Positions 25,265 to 34,150 of a DNA stretch of 48,237 nucleotides are shown one piece after another. Source of the DNA: Bacteroidales bacterium. GTDB taxonomy: Bacteria; Bacteroidota; Bacteroidia; Bacteroidales; UBA932. The position numbers and the translations under genes are program-made. The stretch's first letter is position 1. Each line of letters opens with the position of its first letter. The notes beneath the pieces were generated by a model. It did not search any database and was not told the origin of the DNA. It worked only from the letters and a program-made list of their open reading frames with translations. The DNA lies in contig JAFUJQ010000013.1 in NCBI GenBank assembly GCA_017473705.1, positions 1 through 48,237 on the forward strand. Direction: 5' to 3'.

Positions 25265-26772
25265 TTCACCGGAAACATGCCCATCTCGGCAGCCCTCGCC
25301 CTCATGTAGGCGTCCGCCGCCTCGAAAGTATTCTCAATCTCACCATCCAGGATGGCATTCTTCACCTTCTCCTTAAGAAAGCCGATCACATTGCTCGGCT
25401 CTATGCCGAAGAGGTCCATCACATAATCACCAGTTATAGGATTCTTGAAATTGCGGATGGCGTCCTTGGCCTCGACCTCTACCAGCTTGGTCTTCACCAG
25501 CTCGAAGTTTGCCTTGAGTCTTGCCACCTTGCGAGGATTCTTCGAGGTGATGTCCGCATTGCAGAGGAGCATGAGGTCGTCTATGTCATTGCCGGCGTCG
25601 AAAAGGAGCCTGCGGACTGCAGAATCCGTCACCTCGTCAGTCACAAGAGCAATCGGGCGGAGATGCAGATTCACAAGTTTCTGCACATATTTCATCTTCT
25701 CGTTGAGAGGCATCTTGAGGCTCTGGAATATCCTCGGAATCCATTTAGCCCCGACGACCTCATGTCCATGGAATGTCCATCCGAGCGCCGGATCATACCT
25801 CTTTGTCGCAGGCTTGGCTATGTCGTGCAGCAGAGCCGCCCAGCGGAGCCATACATTAGGCTCCGTGCGGACCTTGGCGACCTCCTCGCCGTCTTCGAAC
25901 ACGAAGTCCTTCAACTGACCTGCAGCGATAGCCTCAACCTCGGCAACAGCCACATTGTCAAGCACTTCCAAAGTATGAGAAAAATTCTCCTTATGGCCTT
26001 TGCCCTCTACTGTCTCGACTCCCTTGAGTTTGGAGAGTTGAGGAAGGATCATCTCCAGCAGACCGGTCTCGTCAAGGAGTCTGAATCCTATGGACGGCTT
26101 CTCACTGACGAGCATCTTGTTCAGTTCTTCCACGATCCTTTCCTTTGACAGGATCTCCATCCTGCCACGATTTCTGCGTATAGACTCAAATGCCTCAGGA
26201 ACGATTTTGAATACATTTTCATCAGTGCTGAGCCTGGTCACAAACCTTATCGCCCTCACCATCCTGAGAGGATCGTCGCTGAATGTGACATCAGGATCAA
26301 GCGGAGTCCTTATAACGCCTGCGGCCAGGTCCCTGATGCCGCCGAACGGATCGACGAGAGCTCCGTAGTCCTCCTTCTGGAGGCTGAAGGCCATGGCGTT
26401 GATGGTGAAGTCACGGCGCATCTGGTCTTCCTGCAGAGTGCCATCCTCGACGACAGGCTTCCTGGAGTCCCTGTTATACGACTCTTTTCTCGCTCCGACG
26501 AACTCAACCTCGATACCCTTGAAGCGCAGCATCGCTGTGCCATAGTTCTTGAACACGGACACGTTACTGCGGACTTTGGCGCCGACTGCCTCGGCGAGTT
26601 CGATGCCGCTTCCCTCCACGACTATGTCTATGTCCTTGCTCTGCCTTCCGAGGAAGCAGTCGCGCACATATCCTCCGATGACGAATGCGCGGACGCCCAT
26701 GGAGGCAGCCACATCCGAAACGATGCCAAATATTTCATGTTCAAGAAAACCTTGAGTGATAGTCGGTTGCAT
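25261..26772 (-). CDS. cca: CCA tRNA nucleotidyltransferase with HD domain
   Basis: A 503-residue protein. The N-terminal nucleotidyltransferase domain carries GGYVRDCFLGRQSKDIDIVV (residues 33-52), with the G-G-x-x-R-D and D-x-D motifs of the poly(A) polymerase/CCA family. A neck and tRNA-binding region follow (RRDFTINAMAF). A C-terminal HD domain is marked by LLHDIAKPATKRYD and several later His residues. It adds or repairs the 3' CCA end of tRNAs. Its start overlaps the upstream stop by one base (TAATG), and its end overlaps xerC by four. Confidence 0.93.
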   Translation of the reverse strand: MQPTITQGFLEHEIFGIVSDVAASMGVRAFVIGGYVRDCFLGRQSKDIDIVVEGSGIELAEAVGAKVRSNVSVFKNYGTAMLRFKGIEVEFVGARKESYNRDSRKPVVEDGTLQEDQMRRDFTINAMAFSLQKEDYGALVDPFGGIRDLAAGVIRTPLDPDVTFSDDPLRMVRAIRFVTRLSTDENVFKIVPEAFESIRRNRGRMEILSKERIVEELNKMLVSEKPSIGFRLLDETGLLEMILPQLSKLKGVETVEGKGHKENFSHTLEVLDNVAVAEVEAIAAGQLKDFVFEDGEEVAKVRTEPNVWLRWAALLHDIAKPATKRYDPALGWTFHGHEVVGAKWIPRIFQSLKMPLNEKMKYVQKLVNLHLRPIALVTDEVTDSAVRRLLFDAGNDIDDLMLLCNADITSKNPRKVARLKANFELVKTKLVEVEAKDAIRNFKNPITGDYVMDLFGIEPSNVIGFLKEKVKNAILDGEIENTFEAADAYMRARAAEMGMFPVK

Positions 26773-27173
26773 TATAACAGATCTGTATATTTAGGAACAT
26801 TTCCCGTGTACCTGTATCCTTCCTCACCTCTTTCGAGGATGAAGGTCCTGGTGCCGTTGGTTATGATTATCATCCTGACATTAAGAACCATGTTGTATCT
26901 TATCGCCTGGTCAAGGACTTCCTGCGTCAGCTCCACTTCGGGCCTCTTGCACTCGACGACAATCAGAGGATCGGTCTTGCGGTCATAGACAATGATGTCT
27001 GCCCTGAACTGCTTCCCTCCGAGACGGAAGCCGGCCTCGCTCATCATCATGTGCATCGGCACTTCCATCTGATTTGCCAGCACTCCTATGAACCACTGCC
27101 TCACCCTCTCCTCGGGAGTCAGAGCGACTTCCTTCTTCCTGAGCGGATCCCATATGGTTTTCCTGTCATTCAT
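26772..27173 (-). CDS. HsdR N-terminal (PD-ExK) domain protein, standalone
   Basis: A 133-residue protein consisting only of a domain like the N-terminus of type I restriction enzyme R subunits. The nuclease-fold residues are visible in RADIIVYDRKTDPLIVVECK: Asp in RAD, then E-x-K in VECK. No helicase, methylase or specificity gene is nearby, so it is not part of a restriction system. Such lone proteins are widespread in Bacteroidota next to housekeeping genes; their role is unknown to me. A longer frame exists upstream, but it would run into the divergent rluA-like gene; the ATG at 27173 lies four bases from a TATCTTTG box. Confidence 0.82.
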   Translation of the reverse strand: MNDRKTIWDPLRKKEVALTPEERVRQWFIGVLANQMEVPMHMMMSEAGFRLGGKQFRADIIVYDRKTDPLIVVECKRPEVELTQEVLDQAIRYNMVLNVRMIIITNGTRTFILERGEEGYRYTGNVPKYTDLL

Positions 27174-27210
27174 TCTGCAAAGATAATTAAAATTATTACT
27201 TTTGCAGAGT
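27174..27210. promoter_or_regulatory. Overlapping divergent promoters in a palindrome
   Basis: The 37-base gap holds two -7 boxes back to back: TATCTTTG on the minus strand (27178-27185) and TACTTTTG on the plus strand (27197-27204), only 11 bases apart. The ATGs follow after four and six bases. CTGCAAA (27175-27181) and TTTGCAG (27201-27207) bound a near-palindrome of 33 bases centred on 27191. Confidence 0.65.
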
Positions 27211-27894
27211 ATGAAAGCAAAGAGCAAGAAGCTTGAAATAGTATATGAAGACCAGTGGCTGATCGTCGTTGACAAGCCGTCCGGTCTTCTCAGCATGTCG
27301 ACCGGCAAGAAGGGCGACGTGACGGCATATTCCATACTCAACGAGTACTGCAGGGTGTTCATTGTCCACAGGCTGGACCGCGACACCTCCGGACTGCTCG
27401 TCTTCGCCAAGGATCAGGACACCAAGCTGGCCCTGCAGGAGAACTGGGACGAGGCTGTGCAGGAGCGCAAATATCTGGCTACCCTCGAGGGCAATATCGA
27501 GGACGAGGAAGGCTGGGTAGAGTCATGGCTATATGAAAGCCCGAAGTCCATGAAGGTGCACAGCTTTGCCCTTTGCGAGGGCGACACGCCTGAAAGGCCG
27601 CCTCGCAAAGGCTGGCAGTTCGCATCGACCCACTGCATCACGCTCAGACGCTTCAGCCTTGAAGGTCAGGCATATACAAATGTGGAATTTGAACTGGAAA
27701 CAGGAAGAAAAAACCAGATCAGGTCACACTCCGAATGGATCGGACACCCCATCGCAGGAGACAAGAAATACGGAGCACAGACCAACCCGTTCGGACGCCT
27801 CGCCCTCCATGCCCACAGACTGTCATTCATCCACCCATGGACAGGCAAGGTCATGAAATTCACCTCACCCCTCCCCAAAAGCCTGAAGATTTAA
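27211..27894 (+). CDS. RluA-family pseudouridine synthase
   Basis: A 227-residue protein with the RluA catalytic motif HRLDRDTSG (residues 53-61), where Asp56 attacks the target uridine, preceded by VVDKPSGLLSMS and followed by the family segment GRKNQIRSH. It lacks an N-terminal S4 domain, so it is a compact member acting on rRNA or tRNA; the target position cannot be told. The ATG at 27211 was chosen over in-frame codons upstream because these fall inside the promoter. The gene is alone on the plus strand and is followed by repeat copy B. Confidence 0.92.
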   Translation: MKAKSKKLEIVYEDQWLIVVDKPSGLLSMSTGKKGDVTAYSILNEYCRVFIVHRLDRDTSGLLVFAKDQDTKLALQENWDEAVQERKYLATLEGNIEDEEGWVESWLYESPKSMKVHSFALCEGDTPERPPRKGWQFASTHCITLRRFSLEGQAYTNVEFELETGRKNQIRSHSEWIGHPIAGDKKYGAQTNPFGRLALHAHRLSFIHPWTGKVMKFTSPLPKSLKI

Positions 27895-27918
27895 TTGAAT
27901 AGACCGAAGACCAGAAAA

Positions 27919-28029
27919 CCGGCGTGACACGGAATCTCGGTTTTATGTCACGCTGATGGCCTAATTCGAGCAAAACTGCCTAAAAACAAGGCCGGTGTGA
28001 CATGAATCCGCATTTTCTTGTCACACCAG
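27919..28029. repeat. Paired-hairpin repeat, copy B
   Basis: Hairpin 1 pairs GCGTGACA (27922-27929) with TGTCACGC (27946-27953). Hairpin 2 pairs GGTGTGACA (27994-28002) with TGTCACACC (28019-28027); the C-to-T change in one arm is matched by G-to-A in the other, so pairing is kept. The spacer core ATTCGAGCA matches copy C (ATTCGGGCA). It lies between the convergent ends of the rluA-like and GT4 genes. Confidence 0.85.
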
Positions 28030-28138
28030 TTAAGTATAGAACCACCTGTTCAGTATAGAACTGTCCTCTCTGAAATCCCATGTCACCAAGAGGATTCTGT
28101 CACTGGGATACGCTTCGCAATTTGCCGATCCGGCAAGG

Positions 28139-29308
28139 TCAAGCATATGATTCCAATATGATGCAGCGTTCCTTTGACGCTGTCACCGACCAGTCCAGTT
28201 GGGACGGAACTTCCTGACGGACTTCACCTTGGAGCATCTGGACTACTCTGTCGGCCAAGGCGTCTGCAAAGGTGGAGCAGAGCGGGAAGACGTTTTCTGC
28301 ACCGATCACTTCAGGGATGCCTCCGACGTCAGAGCCGGCAGCGTTTGCGCCACAGCGCAGAGCCTCGGCGCAGACCAGCGGGAGACCTTCGTTCAGACTC
28401 GGGAGCACAAGGACATCAGTGCTGTTCATGAATGCCGGCATTTCCTCAGAACCAAGATTGCCAAGGAAGTTCACGTCGAGCCCGGCTGCAGACATGTCAG
28501 CTTCGACAGCCGGACGCAGTTTGCCATCTCCGGCAATCAGGAACTTGACACTTCCGTCAAAACGCTCACTTATCTTCCTGAAAAGAGGAGCCAGAACGCG
28601 GACATTCTTGACTGAAACAAGACTTCCAGCAAATGACACTGACTTATCTCCTTCTGTCACACCGAATCTCTTACGCGCTGCTGCACGCTCAGCGTCAGGA
28701 AATCTGACGAACGAGTCTGATACTCCATTATATAAAACATCCTTAGGCGCATCTGCAACGATCTTGTCGGAGAAGTCCTTCAACGCCTTGCTGACAAAGA
28801 AGTTGCACGAGGCATGCTTCATTATCTTACGCGTATCATCCAACACCATCGGCAGGCGCCACGGGTGCGTATGGACATCTGACCCGTGCCAGTTTGCAAA
28901 GAAGATTGTACCATAGATGCAATGGGCCATATAGGCAATGTATGAACCTGTGAACGAATGGCCTATGAGCACATCATAGCCCTCGAGCCTATCCACTACA
29001 CGTCTCACTAAACTCTTGAATAAGAGCGGTCTGCAATGCATCTTCTCAACCAGCACATGATCCATGATGGAGAACCTGTACCACATCATTTCATACCTGA
29101 TGCCGTCTATCGTCACCTGGTCGACAGACGGTGTCTCCGGAGTGTGACGGACCTTGCGGGTAAAGGCATTGTCCCTGCTGTGGATGCAATATGCATCAAT
29201 GGTGCAGCCGCCTTCGGCAAGCAGATGACGCACTCGCTCATGTACAGCATTGAAGAGCCCCTTCCTGTCGAACGGACTGCTCTCGAATATGACAGCTATC
29301 TTCATCAT
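28139..29308 (-). CDS. Glycosyltransferase family 4 (GT-B)
   Basis: A 389-residue glycosyltransferase of GT-B fold. The N-terminal half opens with MMKIAVIFESSPFDRKG and contains a HGSD segment near residue 145. The C-terminal half holds SFAGSLVSVKNVRVL, the FLIAGDGKLR strand and the nucleotide-sugar binding E-x7-E segment SLNEGLPLVCAEAL. It transfers a sugar from a nucleotide or lipid donor during surface polysaccharide assembly. It is the last gene of the polysaccharide operon and overlaps the GT2 gene by four bases. Confidence 0.9.
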   Translation of the reverse strand: MMKIAVIFESSPFDRKGLFNAVHERVRHLLAEGGCTIDAYCIHSRDNAFTRKVRHTPETPSVDQVTIDGIRYEMMWYRFSIMDHVLVEKMHCRPLLFKSLVRRVVDRLEGYDVLIGHSFTGSYIAYMAHCIYGTIFFANWHGSDVHTHPWRLPMVLDDTRKIMKHASCNFFVSKALKDFSDKIVADAPKDVLYNGVSDSFVRFPDAERAAARKRFGVTEGDKSVSFAGSLVSVKNVRVLAPLFRKISERFDGSVKFLIAGDGKLRPAVEADMSAAGLDVNFLGNLGSEEMPAFMNSTDVLVLPSLNEGLPLVCAEALRCGANAAGSDVGGIPEVIGAENVFPLCSTFADALADRVVQMLQGEVRQEVPSQLDWSVTASKERCIILESYA

Positions 29309-30330
29309 TTCCTCTTGCGGAATATAGTTGCGAAAAACGAGGTCACCTTATATACCTTGACAGTAAAGCCAGGCTTGCCTATCTTATATAGGATCAGATT
29401 AAAGACCTGTCCTGCCCTGATTGAGAATATCCCAAGGCCGGGATCGGCATCCATATATTCATATAACAGGGCAATATTGTCCATGGTGAGCATATCCGTG
29501 CTTCTTCTCGCATAAAGGTTCAGCAGACGACATATATACCTGCCTATCACATCCTTACGATATAGCGTCAGGACGCTCTTTGTATTAGGGCAGCGTGCCC
29601 TCAAAGATTCTGTCACCTCGACATACAGGGGCAGGAATATCTGCAGCTGCTGAATGTGCCTGTCAGAGGAAATGTCACTGCCCAGAGAGCCCGGACGCAT
29701 GTAATATCCATAGACAGCACCCGAGAAAGTCATTATGGACGAGCATCTTGACATGACCGTAAAGACGAAAAGCTTGTCTTCGGCATAGTGGAGACTCTCG
29801 TTAAATCTGACGTCGCCTATGGCCTTGCGCTTGAAAAGCTTGGCCCATGGAGCGTCAAGCATCTCGCAGTTGCGCCTGATGTTGTCCTGGAAGAACAGCG
29901 GATAGTCCGCTCCCCTATAGGTCTTTGTCTGAGCCGGACGCACGTCCTTTACCGGAATGTTTCCCACAAAGGCCGCATATCCGCCGACTATCATGTCATC
30001 GCCCGCCACGGCATCCATCATGTCGTCCAGAGCGAACGGAAGCAGAGCGTCATCTGAGTCCAGGAACATGATGTATTCGCCCTTGGCAAGCTCCAGACCT
30101 GCATTTCGGGCAGAGCTTACTCCCCCGTTGGGCTTATGTATAGTCCTGAAACGAGGATCGGTAGAGGAATATCTGTCGCATATCAGCGGAGAGGAATCCG
30201 TGCTTCCGTCATCCACGAGGATGACCTCATATGAAGAGAAATCCTGATCAAGGACGCTGTGTATGCATCTGTCAAGATATTCCTCCGCATTGTACACGGG
30301 GATAATGATACTTAATCTGCTCTTATCCAT
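29305..30330 (-). CDS. Glycosyltransferase family 2 (GT-A)
   Basis: A 341-residue protein with a classical GT2 start, LSIIIPVYNAEEYLDRCIHS, then VDDGSTDSS (UDP-binding Asp residues) and MFLDSDD, the D-x-D metal site. The C-terminal 140 residues are helical and may bind the acceptor. It adds a sugar to a growing lipid-linked glycan at the cytoplasmic face. The open frame continues upstream into the previous gene; ATG at 30330 (MDKSRLS) gives the normal distance to the first strand and lies four bases after the pyruvyltransferase stop. Confidence 0.92.
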   Translation of the reverse strand: MDKSRLSIIIPVYNAEEYLDRCIHSVLDQDFSSYEVILVDDGSTDSSPLICDRYSSTDPRFRTIHKPNGGVSSARNAGLELAKGEYIMFLDSDDALLPFALDDMMDAVAGDDMIVGGYAAFVGNIPVKDVRPAQTKTYRGADYPLFFQDNIRRNCEMLDAPWAKLFKRKAIGDVRFNESLHYAEDKLFVFTVMSRCSSIMTFSGAVYGYYMRPGSLGSDISSDRHIQQLQIFLPLYVEVTESLRARCPNTKSVLTLYRKDVIGRYICRLLNLYARRSTDMLTMDNIALLYEYMDADPGLGIFSIRAGQVFNLILYKIGKPGFTVKVYKVTSFFATIFRKRK

Positions 30331-30334
30331 AACT

Positions 30335-31471
30335 TTATCCTTTGCGGAGAGCCTCACTGAGGAAGCTTCCGGATTTGATTCTTTCTTCTGCCAGCACAGC
30401 ATCGACGGCGTCCCAGTCAGGCTGTGACAGGAAAAACTCTCCGTCATCATCCGGATCAATGCCGTGCACCAGCCTCATGTCCAGGCCAAACCGGGACAGC
30501 AGAGACTGCAGCCTCGCCATTCCTCTTATGGAATTTCCTACAGCCACAAAAGGCTTATGAAACAGGATCGACAGCACGCATCCGTGGAACGAATCCGTAA
30601 CCACAAATCCCGCATCTGCAAAACCTGCCAGCCATTCCTCCAGAGGCGGCACCACACGCTCTACCAAAGGACGGGTACTGTCCGTCACCGGCGAAAGGTC
30701 ATGGACCGTAAGTCCTGAAACATGCGACATGAAATCAAGGACATTATCCTTCTCCTTTGACTTGTCCAGAATATATGTCACAAGCTTGCCTTCAGCCGGA
30801 TGTATCTTAACGGAAGCTGCCATAGCCGCATATACAGAAGCATCAACAAGCATGACTGGATCAAGCACCTGCACGGCATTCTCACAGTCAAACCACTCCT
30901 GGCACATCTGCACTCCGACATCCTCGCGGACTGACACTCCGTTGAACTTCTCCAGCAGAGACGCGCACTCCTGCACCTGCATGTATTCATATTCGAGCTG
31001 GTCCGTGCCGAAGGATGCGGCGTAGGCCACTCTCAGCACATTCCAGTCTCTGGCAAAATCCAGGAAAGCATCCTCTATACGCCCGAAATAACGCGGACGC
31101 CACACCTGATCGCTTCCGACTATGAATGCGTCGTATTCTCCTTCCCGGATGTCCTTGTATCTCTTAATGACACGAGGTGCTATCAGTTCGTCGATGAACC
31201 TCTGAGTATTGGCAGATAGAGCCGGAAACTCCTTGCGGAATCTTAGCTCGCGGAACACTTCGGGGCCTGCTGCACCCTTGGTCATACGCTGCACGGCCCT
31301 CTTTGCATAGACAAAAGGAGCCTTCCACAGGGGCGGCAGCGGCATCTTGACCTTTCGGTCCAGAACCGTAACCTGATGTCCCATGGACTCCAGATATGTC
31401 TTCAGCGCATAGGCCTGAAGAATGCCTCCGTAATTGGTGTGCAGAGGCAATGTCACGACAGCAATCTTCAT
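30335..31471 (-). CDS. Polysaccharide pyruvyl transferase family protein
   Basis: A 378-residue protein of the PS_pyruv_trans family (CsaB/WcaK/ExoV type). It starts with MKIAVVTLPLHTNYGGILQA, typical of the family's first strand and N-Y-G-G loop, and has FIVGSDQVWRP and, near the C-terminus, VTDSFHGCVLSILF, the conserved D-S-F-H-G segment. The enzymes add a ketal-linked pyruvate from phosphoenolpyruvate to a sugar. In Bacteroidota it is regularly next to an FrhB-like iron-sulfur protein, as here. It overlaps that gene by four bases. Confidence 0.9.
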   Translation of the reverse strand: MKIAVVTLPLHTNYGGILQAYALKTYLESMGHQVTVLDRKVKMPLPPLWKAPFVYAKRAVQRMTKGAAGPEVFRELRFRKEFPALSANTQRFIDELIAPRVIKRYKDIREGEYDAFIVGSDQVWRPRYFGRIEDAFLDFARDWNVLRVAYAASFGTDQLEYEYMQVQECASLLEKFNGVSVREDVGVQMCQEWFDCENAVQVLDPVMLVDASVYAAMAASVKIHPAEGKLVTYILDKSKEKDNVLDFMSHVSGLTVHDLSPVTDSTRPLVERVVPPLEEWLAGFADAGFVVTDSFHGCVLSILFHKPFVAVGNSIRGMARLQSLLSRFGLDMRLVHGIDPDDDGEFFLSQPDWDAVDAVLAEERIKSGSFLSEALRKG

Positions 31472-32607
31472 CTTACAATCCTCTTCTTCATGTCGGAAAG
31501 GAACCTGCGCACCTTTCTGTATATTCTCTGATGCATTGGCCTTCTGACAACGAATCCTTTCATATATGCAATCAGGTCGGACGCACTGTGAACTCCCTTG
31601 AAGAACTCTTCGCGCCTCTCCGGAACGGCAGCAGGGTCAGAATATCCTCCATTATCACGCATAGCAGCCTCCGCGCTCACAGCGACAGACCGCATGCTCA
31701 CAGAGTCCAGCAGTGCCTTGCCCTTTGCCGTATTGACTAAAACAGCAGACGCTCCCCTGTCGTCATTGAACGCTGGAGCCGCCTCAGCAACGCTCCACAG
31801 GTCGGCAAGCGTCAGGTCTGAAGCCTTCCTGCCTGCCCTGAAAGGACATTTATAACAAGATGGCCTCAACGACATGTCCTGAACGAACAAGGCCATGTAT
31901 GGATCGTCAACATAATCCACACTTACATCGTCATGTCTGAAGCAGTAATGTCTCCAGCTGCGGGATTTGTCCCTGAAGGACAGTGACCTGATCCTTCCTC
32001 CGCTTCGGGTCTCGAGCGCCTTCACATACTTCTCCCAAAGTCCCGGACTCGGGACACCATGGCATGCAAAATCTATCGTCAGCAGCCCTTCTGTATTGCC
32101 CCTCAGATAGTTCTTCAAGCCCGCAACCTGGCATGGCGTGCCTGTGAACAGCACTTTCATTCCATCTTCCAGATATTGCCTGACGTCTTCAAAAGCAGAA
32201 TACAGGTCACTCTGGGCATATTTCGAGCCTCTCATCGGCTCAATCCCCGGCAATTCCGAAGCTTCGGCATGCGCGACCTTATAGTCACTCTCAAAGACAG
32301 CTCCGAAGACAATGCCTCCCTCCTCAATCACAGGCTTTGCAAGCGCCGGGAACACTCCTCCGGAAGAGGATCCGGCAACATGTTCCTCAGACCTCGCAGC
32401 CAGGACCACGACTGGAGCCGAAACTGCAGGAGGATTCAGCATAGGACATACTTTCTCACACTTGCCGCAGCCGATGCACAAGTCCGGATTGGCTACCGGA
32501 TAGTCAAAGCCCTCGCGGTCACGGCGCATGACTATGCACTGCGCGGGACACGCAGTGGCGCAGGCAGTGCAGCCGCAGCATAGAGACTTATCCGATATCC
32601 TTATCAT
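31468..32607 (-). CDS. FrhB/FdhB-like iron-sulfur protein of polysaccharide cluster
   Basis: A 379-residue protein. Two ferredoxin-type 4Fe-4S sites lie at the N-terminus: CCGCTACATACP (about 9-20) and CIGCGKCEKVCP (about 43-54). The rest is like the C-terminal domain of F420-dehydrogenase subunit beta, with further Cys residues in TGTPCQVAGL, FACHG and CYKCPF. F420 itself is not expected in Bacteroidota; members beside pyruvyltransferases in glycan clusters probably carry out a redox step on a sugar or donor, but the reaction is not established. It overlaps the flippase gene by ATGA. Confidence 0.87.
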   Translation of the reverse strand: MIRISDKSLCCGCTACATACPAQCIVMRRDREGFDYPVANPDLCIGCGKCEKVCPMLNPPAVSAPVVVLAARSEEHVAGSSSGGVFPALAKPVIEEGGIVFGAVFESDYKVAHAEASELPGIEPMRGSKYAQSDLYSAFEDVRQYLEDGMKVLFTGTPCQVAGLKNYLRGNTEGLLTIDFACHGVPSPGLWEKYVKALETRSGGRIRSLSFRDKSRSWRHYCFRHDDVSVDYVDDPYMALFVQDMSLRPSCYKCPFRAGRKASDLTLADLWSVAEAAPAFNDDRGASAVLVNTAKGKALLDSVSMRSVAVSAEAAMRDNGGYSDPAAVPERREEFFKGVHSASDLIAYMKGFVVRRPMHQRIYRKVRRFLSDMKKRIVR

Positions 32608-34136
32608 TTCCTGACAAATTTCTCTTTAATCTTGTTTACCAGCCACTTGCGTTCATCACCCCTCAGACCGAGAGCAATGATCACGAACATAGACCACAGC
32701 ACGCACACCGATGCGCTGACCAGGAAGCCCACAAATCCAGAAGGCTTGACAGCCTCGAGGATCAGCGGCACGACCAGCGAGCCGCATACCACCTTGAAGA
32801 GGACACTGAAGTACACATCCTCAAGGAATGGCAGCACTGGGAATCCCGTCGCCTTGCTGAGCATCAGCAGACGCGCCCACATGCATATCTGTGATATTAT
32901 GATGGCTACGATTACAGTCACTTCAGGGATAGCTCCCATCCTGAGGCATACATACGACACAGGAAGGTTCAGGAGCTGGATGCCGCCCACTACAAGCTGA
33001 TAGTTGCGTATGTTTCCTGTCGCGAGCATCGCCGTTATCATAGGATTCGAGAGCGACTCGCTCAGAGCGAATATGAGGAAGAGCTGCACGAAGAGCGATG
33101 AATGCTCAGGCACCTCCTTGAGCCATATGGACAGCAGATAATCTGCATTGAAGATTACCGGAAGGGCAATGATGAAAAGAAGGAAGAAAGACATTCTGGA
33201 TGACCTTCTCACCAGACTGAACATATACTCCTTATCCCCAGCCGCATACGACTTTGTGATCTGCGGATTCACAGCCGTCATGAAGTTGGTCACAAAGCCC
33301 TGCACAGCTCCGTTCAGCTGCACGGCAACGCCTCTGGCAGCATTGACGGCCGGACCGTAAAACAGGTTTACCAGTATGTTTCCTCCGTGGTCCCTCAACA
33401 CTCCCGATGTAACTCCTATGAAGTTCCATCCCGCAAAAGAGAACATCTCCCTGATCAGAGGCCTGTCAAAGACAGGACGGTATCTGCATTCTTCGAAATG
33501 CAGACGGCAATATAGGCCATAGGCCAGACGCACGATCAGTACGACACCGGCCATCAGGGCCGCATAATATATAAGTCTGTCTATAGGAGAATGCAGTATG
33601 AGGAATGCCACGCCTAGCCTCAGAAGGCCGTCAAGGATGCCTATGTATGCGTAAGCGGACATATGTTCGTGCGCTGTGATGGAGGCCATCTGCGGCACGC
33701 TCATGAGGTTTATGACGAATGCCAGGAGCGAGAAATGCAGCACCCATCGTGCTGCAGGAATCCTCGACGGGTCTATGGTCATCTTGTTGTCTATGAACCA
33801 CAGGCCGAGGGGCTCTGCGAGGAGGACCACGACGGCCGCAAGGATCAGCTGGATGGTCACCGCTGTAGAATATACTTTACCAAGCTGCGCGTCAGTCCCC
33901 TTGCCCATCTCAAAAGTTATGAATCTGGAGACCGCGGAATTCAGGGCTCCGGATATTATGGTGAACATGGAAACGACACCTCCAACGACATTGTATATGC
34001 CGAAATCGTCCTCCCCGAGTGCTCCGAGGACTACACGCGAAGTGTAAAGTCCGACGAGCATGAGGACAAGCATCCTGACATATAGCATCAGTGTGTTCCT
34101 GGCTATCTTTGTTCCCCTATGTCCATAGTCATCCAT
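32604..34136 (-). CDS. Polysaccharide flippase (Wzx/PST-like, MATE superfamily)
   Basis: A 510-residue membrane protein with about twelve to fourteen hydrophobic segments. It opens with GTKIARNTLMLYVRMLVLML, a typical first helix of the oligosaccharide flippase family, and it heads an operon of glycan enzymes, so it probably moves lipid-linked sugar units across the inner membrane. A TATATTTG box (34143-34150, minus strand) ends six bases before the ATG, leaving almost no leader. No polymerase (Wzy) gene is seen in the cluster, so the unit may be used singly or be polymerised by a gene elsewhere. Confidence 0.9.
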   Translation of the reverse strand: MDDYGHRGTKIARNTLMLYVRMLVLMLVGLYTSRVVLGALGEDDFGIYNVVGGVVSMFTIISGALNSAVSRFITFEMGKGTDAQLGKVYSTAVTIQLILAAVVVLLAEPLGLWFIDNKMTIDPSRIPAARWVLHFSLLAFVINLMSVPQMASITAHEHMSAYAYIGILDGLLRLGVAFLILHSPIDRLIYYAALMAGVVLIVRLAYGLYCRLHFEECRYRPVFDRPLIREMFSFAGWNFIGVTSGVLRDHGGNILVNLFYGPAVNAARGVAVQLNGAVQGFVTNFMTAVNPQITKSYAAGDKEYMFSLVRRSSRMSFFLLFIIALPVIFNADYLLSIWLKEVPEHSSLFVQLFLIFALSESLSNPMITAMLATGNIRNYQLVVGGIQLLNLPVSYVCLRMGAIPEVTVIVAIIISQICMWARLLMLSKATGFPVLPFLEDVYFSVLFKVVCGSLVVPLILEAVKPSGFVGFLVSASVCVLWSMFVIIALGLRGDERKWLVNKIKEKFVRK

Positions 34137-34142
34137 AATCTA

Positions 34143-34150
34143 CAAATATA
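34143..34150 (-). promoter_or_regulatory. -7 box of the polysaccharide operon
   Basis: TATATTTG on the minus strand lies six bases before the flippase ATG (34136). The mRNA would be leaderless or have a leader of a few bases. Confidence 0.55.

Noticed and set aside
26772-27173. Type I restriction system
   Set aside because: No methylase, specificity or helicase genes in the window; the protein is only the N-terminal domain.
26772-27410. Longer HsdR_N-like protein (212 codons)
   Set aside because: The extension overlaps the divergent rluA-like gene and its promoter; family similarity starts at MNDRKTIWDP (27173).
31468-32607. F420-reducing hydrogenase subunit
   Set aside because: No hydrogenase large subunit or F420 synthesis genes; the neighbours are glycan enzymes.
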